NCBI RefSeq assembly: GCF_000379605.1 | Contig: NZ_KB902735.1 | Span: 78,975-142,974 of the forward strand | From: Rhizobium giardinii bv. giardinii H152 | GTDB taxonomy: Bacteria > Pseudomonadota > Alphaproteobacteria > Rhizobiales > Rhizobiaceae | DNA: 64,000 nt | Direction of reading: 5' to 3' | Part shown: piece after piece, positions 25,854 to 32,821 of the stretch | Layout of the letters: each line of letters opens with the position of its first letter | Numbering within the stretch: position 1 is the first letter of the stretch | Notes under the pieces: generated by a model | What the model saw: only the letters and a program-made list of their open reading frames with translations | Database searches by the model: none | Told to the model about the DNA's origin: nothing | Translations under genes and position numbers: made by a program

Positions 25854-26771
25854 ATGGGCGCACGGGTTCGCAAGCTGGTGTCGGCGGTGGTGCTGTTCGG
25901 CGCGACGGCCGGTGGCGTCGCCTGGTTCCTGACCAAGCCCGAGCCGTGGCCGGCCGCCCATTGGGAAGGGCTCGGCGAACCGGATCTCGCCAATGGCGAG
26001 CGGGTCTTCTGGGCCGGCGGCTGCACCAGTTGCCACGCGGCACCGAAAACGGAAGGCGACGCCAGGCTGGTGCTATCAGGCGGGCTGCCGCTGAAGAGCC
26101 CGTTCGGCACCTTCCATGTTCCCAACATTTCGCCGGATGAATCGGCCGGTATCGGCAGCTGGACGCTCGCTGAATTCGGCACCGCGATGACGCGCGGCGC
26201 AGGCCGGAACGGCGAACATCTCTACCCGTCCTTTCCCTACGGCTCCTATGCCCGGCTGACGTCCAAGGACGTCAATGACCTCTGGGGCTTCCTGAAAACG
26301 CTGCCGAAAAGCACCAATGTCGCGCCGCCGCATGATCTGCGGTTTCCCTACAACATCCGCCTGGTCCTCGGCGGCTGGAAGCTCCTGTTCTTCACCGACA
26401 AGCCGCGCGTGACGGTCGACACCGGCAATCCGAAGCTCGCCCGCGGCCAGTATCTGGTCGAAGGTCCCGGCCATTGCGGCGAATGCCACACCCCGCGCAA
26501 CACCCTCGGCGGCTTCGAGGCGGATCGGTGGCTGGCGGGTGCGCCAAACCCGGAAGGCGAGGGCCGCATCCCCAACATCACCCCGGGCTCGAAGAGCATC
26601 GGCGCATGGAGCGAGAGCGACATCGTCACCTATCTCGAGACCGGCTTCACGCCCGATTTCGATTCGGTTGGTGGCTCGATGGTCGAGGTGCAGAAGAACC
26701 TCGCCAGACTGCCGGCGGGCGATAGGGAGGCTATCGCGGCGTATCTGAAGGCGGTGCCGGCGAGGGAATAG
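25854..26771 (+). CDS. Diheme cytochrome c, membrane anchored
   Basis: A 305-residue protein with an uncleaved N-terminal anchor (residues 9-27) and two cytochrome c domains: heme 1 at Cys57/Cys60/His61 (CTSCH) and heme 2 at Cys208/Cys211/His212 (CGECH). It resembles the cytochrome subunits of alcohol and sugar-acid dehydrogenases. I prefer ATG 25854 over ATG 25845 because AGGAGG directly abuts the earlier codon but is 9 bases from the later one. No dehydrogenase subunit is adjacent, so its electron partner is unclear; the preceding cytochrome c' is the nearest candidate. Confidence 0.88.
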   Translation: MGARVRKLVSAVVLFGATAGGVAWFLTKPEPWPAAHWEGLGEPDLANGERVFWAGGCTSCHAAPKTEGDARLVLSGGLPLKSPFGTFHVPNISPDESAGIGSWTLAEFGTAMTRGAGRNGEHLYPSFPYGSYARLTSKDVNDLWGFLKTLPKSTNVAPPHDLRFPYNIRLVLGGWKLLFFTDKPRVTVDTGNPKLARGQYLVEGPGHCGECHTPRNTLGGFEADRWLAGAPNPEGEGRIPNITPGSKSIGAWSESDIVTYLETGFTPDFDSVGGSMVEVQKNLARLPAGDREAIAAYLKAVPARE

Positions 26772-26774
26772 TAA

Positions 26775-26818
26775 AATGCTTGCATTTATTGCTAGCATTC
26801 CTTAAAGTGATAGCATTC
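26775..26818. promoter_or_regulatory. Probable HicB operator region
   Basis: A perfect inverted repeat AATGCTTGCATT (26775-26786) followed by two more copies of the half site (CTAGCATT, ATAGCATT), just before the hicA remnant. Repeated half sites in front of a hicAB pair fit autorepression by HicB. Confidence 0.5.
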
Positions 26819-26985
26819 AGCAAACAAAGGAAGACGCTTGCCGCGAGGGCAACGGTTCGCGCGTAAGATTTTCCTTCGCAGCCGAGGTGGAAAGTTTTCA
26901 TCGGCCGCATCCGGCGAAGGAAGCCAAGCGCTATCAAGTTCGCACAGCGCGGGAATTCCTGCTTCGCATAGGAGTAGAGCCTTGA
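26807..26985 (+). pseudogene. hicA: HicA toxin remnant with internal deletion
   Basis: Two pieces of a HicA-type mRNA interferase are visible. From about 26819 the sequence reads SKQRKTLAA in one frame. From 26845 it reads EGNGSRVRF and, further on, HRPHPAKEAKRYQVR and FLLRIGVEP in another frame, ending at a TGA five bases before hicB. About 30 codons that normally lie between LAA and EGNGS are gone, and the junction (about 26843-26846) breaks the frame. No functional toxin can be made. Confidence 0.85.
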
Positions 26986-26990
26986 ACATA

Positions 26991-27320
26991 ATGTCTTACA
27001 AGGGCTATGCCGCCCGGATCGAATATGACGCCGAAGATGAGATTTTCTTCGGCAAGCTCGCGGGCATAACCGATGGCATAGGTTTTCACGCCGATACGGT
27101 CGCGGATCTTAAAGTCTCGTTCCACGAGGCCGTTGACGATTATATCGAAACCTGTGCCAAGATCGGCAAAGATCCGCAAAGAACCTATTCCGGCAAGATG
27201 ATGTTCCGTGTTGACCCGGAAGTGCATGCCCGGGCCGCCAAGGCTGCGGAACTCTCCGGCAAAAGCCTCAACCAGTGGGCGGCGGAGGTACTGGCAAAAG
27301 CCGCGTCGAAAGCGGCTTGA
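26991..27320 (+). CDS. hicB: HicB family antitoxin
   Basis: A 109-residue antitoxin. The N-terminal domain (residues 1-65: YKGYAARIEYDAEDEIFFGKLAGI and FHEAVDDYIETCAKIG) is the partially degraded RNase-H-like HicB fold. The C-terminal part (MFRVDPEVHARAAKAAELSGKSLNQWAAEVL) is a ribbon-helix-helix DNA-binding domain. It is complete and in frame although its partner hicA is broken. It may still repress the operator upstream or counter related HicA toxins elsewhere. Confidence 0.9.
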   Translation: MSYKGYAARIEYDAEDEIFFGKLAGITDGIGFHADTVADLKVSFHEAVDDYIETCAKIGKDPQRTYSGKMMFRVDPEVHARAAKAAELSGKSLNQWAAEVLAKAASKAA

Positions 27321-27351
27321 GCCACCGTGTCCTTTGTGCGCCTGAACAGAG

Positions 27352-27534
27352 CACACGGCAGTGGCCGTGTCGCCCCCTCTGCCCTGCCGGGCATTTCCCC
27401 CTCAAGGGGGGGAGATTGGCGTAGGGCTGGCTTCTTGCTCCTAATCTCCCCCCCTTGAGGGTCCCTTGAGGGGGAGATGTCACGAAGTGACAGAGGGGGT
27501 ATTCCCGGTGTTGTCGTATACCGTGCGTCTGGAC
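27352..27534. repeat. Palindromic intergenic repeat (second type), copy 4
   Basis: The core contains CCCCCTCAAGGGGGGGAGAT and its reverse ATCTCCCCCCCTTGAGG, a short internal duplication (CCCTTGAG twice), and GTCACGAAGTGAC. The flanks (GGCAGTGGCCG on the left, TATTCCCGGTGTTGTCGTATACCGTG on the right) are shared with copies 6 and 7, giving a MITE-like layout with imperfect terminal inverted repeats. It lies between hicB and the acetyltransferase gene. Confidence 0.8.
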
Positions 27535-27600
27535 GCACGGCGCTGAAGGAGCGAACCCTGAAATATGCTGCGCCGAGAATGCCTGCTAGTGCGCGCCGTC

Positions 27601-28104
27601 TCACGCCAGCGCCTGCAGATAGCGCATTCCGGTCACCGGGCCCGGCGTGAAGTTTTCCGATTCGTAGAAGCGGTGTGCCTGGAAATTGCCGGTGGCGGCG
27701 CTGACGGAGAGGTAGGTCGCGCCGGCCATGCGGGCCTGTTCGCGGGCCTTTCCGACGAGATGGCGGCCGATGCCGGTGCCGCGATGGGCCGGGCGGACGT
27801 AGAGCTGGTGCAGTTCCATGCCGCGGGCTCCCTGCTGGGCGCGGTAGAGCGGCACGAGAATGGTATAGCCGATCAGTTCGCCGCCGGCTTCGGCAACCAG
27901 CGCGGTGATCCACGGCATGCGGCCGAACAGGTCGCGTTCCAGATGCTCCGGGGTCACGGCAGCCGTATCGCCGTGATGGGCGGCAAGCTCGGCGATCATT
28001 TCGGCAAGCTCGGCCAGGTCGCGGCTCTTGGCGGCGCGGATGGTCACCATCGGCGCGCGGGTGGCCGGATGGGCATGATGTGTCGGAATGGCGGTCTGCA
28101 GCAT
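27601..28104 (-). CDS. GNAT family N-acetyltransferase under aromatic attenuation
   Basis: A 167-residue acetyl-CoA-dependent N-acetyltransferase. The GNAT fold occupies about 20-165, with the pyrophosphate-binding loop RGTGIG at 108-113 and the preceding strand ELHQLYVRP. ATG 28104 has AGGAG 7 bases upstream, so the first 19 residues, before the usual GNAT start, are likely translated. It is the only gene behind a complete transcription attenuator with a Trp-Tyr-Phe leader peptide. This implies expression when charged aromatic tRNAs are scarce, so its substrate may be an aromatic amino acid or related amine (inference). Confidence 0.85.
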   Translation of the reverse strand: MLQTAIPTHHAHPATRAPMVTIRAAKSRDLAELAEMIAELAAHHGDTAAVTPEHLERDLFGRMPWITALVAEAGGELIGYTILVPLYRAQQGARGMELHQLYVRPAHRGTGIGRHLVGKAREQARMAGATYLSVSAATGNFQAHRFYESENFTPGPVTGMRYLQALA

Positions 28105-28145
28105 GTCGAGGCTCCTGAATGGCTTTCCGCCATCAGGTGCCGTCC

Positions 28146-28173
28146 AAAAACAAAAGCCGCCTGATGGCGGCTT
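28146..28173 (-). terminator. Attenuator terminator of the GNAT gene
   Basis: On the minus strand, AAGCCGCC (28173-28166), loop, GGCGGCTT (28161-28154), then TTGTTTTT. It lies between the leader peptide stop and the acetyltransferase start, so it must be read through for expression. Confidence 0.88.
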
Positions 28174-28183
28174 GTTGAACGAG

Positions 28184-28246
28184 ATCAGTCAGCCGCACCT
28201 ATGGGAGCAGCGTAAAATACCAGCGGGCGATGTTTGCGGTTCTGAT
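28184..28246 (-). promoter_or_regulatory. Attenuator control segments
   Basis: Segment 1 (28246-28235, AUCAG-AA-CCGCA) can pair with segment 2 (28197-28184, UGCGG-CUGA-CUGAU), leaving the terminator free. Segment 2 can instead pair through GCGGCU (28196-28191) with AGCCGC of the terminator's left arm (28172-28167), forming an antiterminator. The Trp-Tyr-Phe codons lie in the loop between segments 1 and 2, where a stalled ribosome would disrupt the 1:2 pairing. Confidence 0.82.
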
Positions 28247-28249
28247 CAT
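28199..28249 (-). CDS. Leader peptide with Trp-Tyr-Phe control codons
   Basis: Sixteen residues, MIRTANIARWYFTLLP, ending in TAG. Codons 10-12 are TGG TAT TTT, one each for the three aromatic amino acids. There is no ribosome site; the -10 element ends 7 bases before the ATG, so the transcript probably begins at or beside the A of AUG. A leaderless start of this kind is known for the rhizobial trpL leader. The peptide is followed by the alternative hairpins described separately. Confidence 0.82.
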   Translation of the reverse strand: MIRTANIARWYFTLLP

Positions 28250-28255
28250 GGCGGG

Positions 28256-28284
28256 CAATTTCGCCTTTTCGGGAATTTTGTCAA
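28256..28284 (-). promoter_or_regulatory. Promoter of the leader/acetyltransferase transcript
   Basis: Minus strand: -35 TTGACA (28284-28279), spacer of exactly 17 bp, -10 AAATTG (28261-28256). The predicted start falls on or next to the leader ATG at 28249. Confidence 0.75.
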
Positions 28285-28482
28285 CCGGAAATCGTGCCAC
28301 CGTTAATTTTTGTGGTCGAAACAAGATTGCGGGACGCCATCTTTCCAGCAAAGAGCAGCCACATTCGCTGCCTACCGATCATCATCAGCGACAGCGCCGG
28401 TCCGTTGAGAAGTGTCTAATATTCGTCATTCTTATCAATGGCTTGCCGTCGCTTCCAGATTCATTACGGGAGAACCCATCGC

Positions 28483-29364
28483 ATGTCGTTCACGCTCCGT
28501 CGCCGCTCCTTCATCATCGGCTCCAGCCTGCTTCTGCCCATCGCCGGCCTCGGTGCCGGTCCCGCCTTTTCCGCCGAGAACGACATCAATCGACAGCTTG
28601 CTAGCCTGGAAAAGCGCACCGGCGGCCGCCTTGGGGTTTCCGTCCTCGATACCAAGAGCAACGTCTCCTTCGGCCATCGCCAGGACGAGCGCTTCGCCAT
28701 GTGCTCGACCTTCAAGGCACTGGCCGCCGCTTTCGTGCTGGCGCGTGTCGACAAGGGGCAGGAGACGCTCGGCCGGCGCATTGTCGTTTCGAAGGCGGAT
28801 CTCCACGCCCATTCGCCGGTCGCCGAAAAGCACGTCGGCGACGGCATGACGGTCGGTGAACTCTGCGACGCCGCCGTCACCTACAGCGACAATGCCGCCG
28901 CCAACCTTATTCTGGCGAGTTTCGGCGGGCCGGACGGGCTGACGGCCTGGCTGCGCTCGATCGGCGACGAGACGACGCGGCTCGACCGTACCGAGCCCGC
29001 CCTCAACGAGGCGAAGCCGGGCGATCCGCGCGATACGACGACACCGGCGGCGATGATGCGCACCCTTGGAAAACTGCTGCTCGAAGACGTGCTGTCGCCG
29101 TCCTCCCGCGACCAGTTCGCCGCCTGGCTCGTCGCCAACAGGACGGGCGACCGGCGGCTGAGGGCAGGGCTTCCCACCAACTGGACGATCGGCGAGAAGA
29201 CCGGCACAAGCGGCCATGGGGAAGCGGGCGATGTCGGCTTCATGCGCCCGCCCAAGGGCCAGACGATCCTGGCTTCCGTCTACATCGCCGAAGCGCCAAA
29301 GCCGGTGAAGGAACTCGAGCCGATCTTTGCCGAGGTCGGCAAGTTGATCGCCGGGATGGCGTGA
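28483..29364 (+). CDS. Class A beta-lactamase
   Basis: A serine beta-lactamase of 293 residues that hydrolyses beta-lactams in the periplasm. It has a twin-arginine-like signal (LRRRSFIIGSSLLL, cut near 31) and all class A motifs: Ser75-Thr-Phe-Lys78, Ser135-Asp-Asn137, Glu171 in the omega loop (EPALNEAKPGD) and Lys239-Thr-Gly241. A Cys precedes the active Ser, as in several class A carbapenemases, but the Cys usually found after KTGT is Ser here, so the stabilising disulfide is absent. It appears to be a resident chromosomal enzyme: no resistance cassette or mobile element is nearby. GGGAG lies about 10 bases before the ATG. Confidence 0.93.
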   Translation: MSFTLRRRSFIIGSSLLLPIAGLGAGPAFSAENDINRQLASLEKRTGGRLGVSVLDTKSNVSFGHRQDERFAMCSTFKALAAAFVLARVDKGQETLGRRIVVSKADLHAHSPVAEKHVGDGMTVGELCDAAVTYSDNAAANLILASFGGPDGLTAWLRSIGDETTRLDRTEPALNEAKPGDPRDTTTPAAMMRTLGKLLLEDVLSPSSRDQFAAWLVANRTGDRRLRAGLPTNWTIGEKTGTSGHGEAGDVGFMRPPKGQTILASVYIAEAPKPVKELEPIFAEVGKLIAGMA

Positions 29365-29411
29365 CGGGCAGGGGAGGTTTCCCGCACTCGTCTCGTGAAC
29401 TCAAGCGGCAG

Positions 29412-31757
29412 CTATTCCTTCGGCAGCCTGTAGGCGATCACATAGTCGCCGGGCGTCGTGCCGACCGAGCCGTGGCCGCCGGCGACCATCAGGATGTACT
29501 GCGTGCCGTCGGCGGTGGCATAGCTCATCGGCGTCGACTGGCCGCCAGCCGGAAGGCGTCCCTCCCAGAGCACCCTGCCGGTCGTCAGGTCATAGGCGCG
29601 CAGATAGTTGTCGACGGCGGCACCGAGGAAGGCCAGGCCACCCTTGGTGATCATCGGCCCGCCGATGCCCGGCACGCCGACCTTGAAGGGCAGGGGCAGC
29701 GGCGTCATGTCATGGACGGTGCCGTTGCGGTGCTTGTAGGCGATCTCGCCTGTCTTCAGGTCGACGCCGGCGACATAGCCCCAGGGCGGTGCCTGGCACG
29801 GGATCTTCAGCGGCCCGAGGAAGGGACCCATGAAGACGCCATAGGGCGCACCGTCATTGCGGTTCAGCCCCTGTTCCGATCCCTTCTGCGACTGCTCCTT
29901 TGGCGGGATCTGTTCGCGCGGAACGAGCCTTGAGGTAAAGGCGAGATAGGTCGGCATGCCGAACATCACCTGGCGCTCCGGATCGACCGCCACCGCGCCC
30001 CAGTTGAAGACGCCGAAATTGCCGGGATAGACGAGCGTGCCCTCGAGCGACGGCGGCGTGTATCGCCCTGCATATTTCAGCCGCTGCAGGTTGATCCGGC
30101 AGGCGAGCTGGTCGAACATCGTCACGCCCCACATGTCCTTGCCCGTCAGCGGCGGCGGCGAGAAGGAAAGGTCGGAGATCGGCTGCGTCGGCGCTGTGAA
30201 ATCCTCCGGGATGGCGCCGGTCGGGGCGGGGATTTCCTTGATCGGGATGATCGGCTCGCCGGTCCGCCGGTCGAGCACGTAGAGGTCGCCCTGCTTGGTC
30301 GGTCCGACGAGTGCCGGCACCGGCTGGTCGTCCTTGCCGGTGATGTCGATCAGCACCGGCTGGGCCGGCACGTCCATGTCCCACAGGTCGTGATGCACGG
30401 TCTGGCGCACCCAGCGCACCGCGCCGGTGTTGATGTCGAGCGCCACGATGGAGGAGGCGTATTTCTCGACATGCTCCGAGCGGCCCATGCCGAGCTGGTC
30501 TGGCACCTGATTGCCCATCGGCAGGTAGACGAGACCGAGCTTTTCGTCATAGCTGAAGACGGACCAGCTGTTGGGCGAATTGGTGGTGTAGGTCTGGCCT
30601 TGCGGCAGCGGCGTTGTCACGTCCGGATTGCCCGAATCCCAGTTCCAGACCAGCGCGCCGCTGTCGACGTCGAAGGCGCGGATGACCCCGGACTGCTCCT
30701 CGGTCGAATAGTTGTCGTTGACTGCACCGCCGATGATGATCTTGCCGGCCACGATCACCGGCGGCGAGGTGGAATAGTAGTAGCCGGCCGGATTGTATTT
30801 CATTCCCTCTTCGAGATGCAGCACGCCCTGGTCGGCAAAGTCCTTGCAGACCAGGCCGTTCGCGGCGTCGAGCGCGATCAGGCGCGCATCCGAGGTCGGC
30901 AGGTAGACGCGCTCGGCGCAGGGGCTGCCGGCGGTTGCGGCTGGATCGGCATGATAGCTGACGCCGCGGCAGGTCTGGTGCTGCCGGTCCGGGTTCATGC
31001 CGGAGTTGGAATCGAATTTCCATTTCTCCTTTCCGCTCGCCGCATCGAGCGCGATCGCCCAGTTGTGCGGCGTGCAGAGATAGAGCGTGTCTCGCACCTT
31101 CAGCGGCGTCACCTGATAGGTCGTCTCGCCGACATCGTCGGGCAGCTTCACGTCGCCGGTCTGGTATTGCCAGGCGACTTCCAGCGTACCGACGTTGTCC
31201 GGCGTGATCTGCCCAAGCGGCGAATAGCGCTGGCCATAGGAGGTGCGGCCATATTGATGCCAGTCCCCCTCCGGAACATTGCCGCCGAGATCGGGCGTGG
31301 CCGCAGCAGCGGCGACAGGCAATTCGCCTGCAAGGTCAAGCGGGTCCTGCGTCATCGAATAGCCGGCAACGGCGATCGCGGCGATGAAGGCGGCGGCAAG
31401 CGGCAGGGCGCCGGCCGCATAGACCTCTCCTGACGGGCTTGCAAACCCGAGGCGGCGACGGATGGCCGGCAAGAGGAGCCAGAGGCCGAGGAGGATGATC
31501 ACGCCGCCGCGCGGGCCGAGTTGCCACCAGTCGAAACCGACTTCCCAGATCGCCCAGCCAAGCGTGCCGAGAATGAGCAGGGCATAGACGATGAGCGCCG
31601 CGCTGCGCCGCCTGAACAGGAGAAAGGCGGTCAGCAGAAAGCCGAGGCCGGCAATCACGTAATACCAGCTGCCGCCAAGCACGGCGAGCCAGAGCCCGCC
31701 TGCGCCGAGCGCCAGCCCGATCAATGCGAAGACGAGGGCCGTCAAAGTGATCAACAT
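29412..31757 (-). CDS. gcd: Membrane-bound PQQ-dependent glucose (quinate/shikimate-type) dehydrogenase
   Basis: A 781-residue quinoprotein. Five membrane helices occupy about residues 1-150 and anchor an eight-bladed PQQ propeller in the periplasm, where glucose or a related sugar is oxidised and electrons pass to ubiquinone. Visible family motifs include GDWHQYGRTSYGQRYSPLGQI at the start of the propeller, HNWAIALDAASGKEKWKFDS, and a C-terminal GGLAFLGAAVDNYLRAYD blade. The length matches Gcd (about 790-800). GGGAGA precedes the ATG. No pqq genes lie nearby, so cofactor supply must come from elsewhere. It is a single-gene unit. Confidence 0.92.
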   Translation of the reverse strand: MLITLTALVFALIGLALGAGGLWLAVLGGSWYYVIAGLGFLLTAFLLFRRRSAALIVYALLILGTLGWAIWEVGFDWWQLGPRGGVIILLGLWLLLPAIRRRLGFASPSGEVYAAGALPLAAAFIAAIAVAGYSMTQDPLDLAGELPVAAAAATPDLGGNVPEGDWHQYGRTSYGQRYSPLGQITPDNVGTLEVAWQYQTGDVKLPDDVGETTYQVTPLKVRDTLYLCTPHNWAIALDAASGKEKWKFDSNSGMNPDRQHQTCRGVSYHADPAATAGSPCAERVYLPTSDARLIALDAANGLVCKDFADQGVLHLEEGMKYNPAGYYYSTSPPVIVAGKIIIGGAVNDNYSTEEQSGVIRAFDVDSGALVWNWDSGNPDVTTPLPQGQTYTTNSPNSWSVFSYDEKLGLVYLPMGNQVPDQLGMGRSEHVEKYASSIVALDINTGAVRWVRQTVHHDLWDMDVPAQPVLIDITGKDDQPVPALVGPTKQGDLYVLDRRTGEPIIPIKEIPAPTGAIPEDFTAPTQPISDLSFSPPPLTGKDMWGVTMFDQLACRINLQRLKYAGRYTPPSLEGTLVYPGNFGVFNWGAVAVDPERQVMFGMPTYLAFTSRLVPREQIPPKEQSQKGSEQGLNRNDGAPYGVFMGPFLGPLKIPCQAPPWGYVAGVDLKTGEIAYKHRNGTVHDMTPLPLPFKVGVPGIGGPMITKGGLAFLGAAVDNYLRAYDLTTGRVLWEGRLPAGGQSTPMSYATADGTQYILMVAGGHGSVGTTPGDYVIAYRLPKE

Positions 31758-32124
31758 GAATCGTCTCCCGTTCCGGATGCCGCGCCGTGTTGCGTCGTGT
31801 CGAGGTTCAATCGCCGCGTGCCGTCACCGGACATATCGCGAAGCCCCTGCCTTTCAATGGCAGCCTTCGCGAAGACTGCGGAATAAGGCAGCGGCCATAG
31901 GCGCTTAGGAGATGCAGATGCAGTGTTGACGGGGATGACGCTCGCCTCGCTACGCCCGCAAACGGGGAGGGGACGAGGGAGGCCGCCGCTTCTCCATTCT
32001 CCCCGTTCACGGAGAGAAGGTGGCCGACAGGCCGGATGAGGGCAGGGTTTCCGCACCGCCTGCACCGACGGAACAAGGCAGCGCGCTTGCGGGTTTTTCC
32101 TCGAAACGATCGATGGAGCCGACA
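31758..32124. other. Intergenic region between gcd and the DUF3175 gene
   Basis: Divergent promoter region of about 370 bp that contains repeat copy 5. No small ORF with a plausible start was found. Confidence 0.5.
31945..32043. repeat. Rhizobial palindromic intergenic repeat, copy 5
   Basis: Contains AACGGGGAGGGGACGAGGGA and TTCTCCCCGTTCACGGAGAGAA followed by GGCCGGATGAGGGC, a decayed relative of copies 1-3. Confidence 0.65.
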
Positions 32125-32415
32125 ATGCCGAAAAAGAAGCACAAGAAATGGTCGCGGCACGTGACCGAGACCAGCAATGCCATGGACCTGGAAAAGGATG
32201 TGTTCCGCTCCCATGACCCCGAGGAAATCGCGCGATCGCTGAAACATTCGGCCGAGACGAGCGACCGGCGCAAATCGAACCCGTTTCGATCTGCCATGTC
32301 GATGCTGAATTTCTACATCAACCGCGCCGGCAGGAACCTGCCCCGCAAGCAAAGGAAGGTTCTCGAGGATGCCAAGGGCGAATTGCGAAGGGATTTTGGC
32401 CGCGATCCGAAATAG
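32125..32415 (+). CDS. DUF3175 domain protein
   Basis: A 96-residue highly basic protein. It matches the DUF3175 pattern: Lys-rich start (PKKKHKKWSRHVTETSNAMD), middle FRSHDPEEIARSLKHSAE, and end SMLNFYINRAGRNLPRKQRK. The family is small, cytosolic and of unknown function, and is common in rhizobia. ATG 32125 has GGAG 7 bases upstream; the long upstream open frame is repeat DNA. Confidence 0.85.
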   Translation: MPKKKHKKWSRHVTETSNAMDLEKDVFRSHDPEEIARSLKHSAETSDRRKSNPFRSAMSMLNFYINRAGRNLPRKQRKVLEDAKGELRRDFGRDPK

Positions 32416-32539
32416 CCCGGCGCCGAACGGGCAAAGGACGCTGTAGCACTTTCAAAAACCTGCATAACGTCGCAAATCGATTCCGCTTTTCCAGGCAATG
32501 CAGTAGATCATCCGCGTCGTGATTTACAACGAGGCTGAT

Positions 32540-32779
32540 ATGAAGAGATTGCTGTTTGTTCTCCTGGTTGCGGTTGTTGCCGGCGTCGCCGTCATCGGTG
32601 GGCGCTGGTGGATCTATGTCACCAACACCAGCGATCCGCTGGACGAGGTGGGCATCGAGCTGAACAGCCGCATGCCGGAGCCGCTGCGCAAATGGGGCTG
32701 CGCCCGGTTGAAGGCGAATTTCAGCGCTCGGCTGCCGCCTTATGGCTGCGCGGCAACCGGAGGCACGGCCTGGGAATAG
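32540..32779 (+). CDS. Small membrane-anchored hypothetical protein
   Basis: A 79-residue protein with one N-terminal hydrophobic segment (LLFVLLVAVVAGVAVIGGRWW), either an anchor or an uncleaved signal. The remainder has two Cys residues about 16 apart (WGCARL, YGCAAT) that could pair in the periplasm. ATG 32540 has GAGG 6 bases upstream. Convergent with the SelO gene. Unknown function. Confidence 0.65.
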   Translation: MKRLLFVLLVAVVAGVAVIGGRWWIYVTNTSDPLDEVGIELNSRMPEPLRKWGCARLKANFSARLPPYGCAATGGTAWE

Positions 32780-32821
32780 GCGCTGAAGGCGAGCCGCCGG
32801 CGAAGCGCCGACTGCTCGTCA

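Noticed and set aside
26838..27320. Longer 160-codon version of hicB
   Set aside because: The extra N terminus is the hicA remnant read in a wrong frame; the HicB domain begins at ATG 26991.
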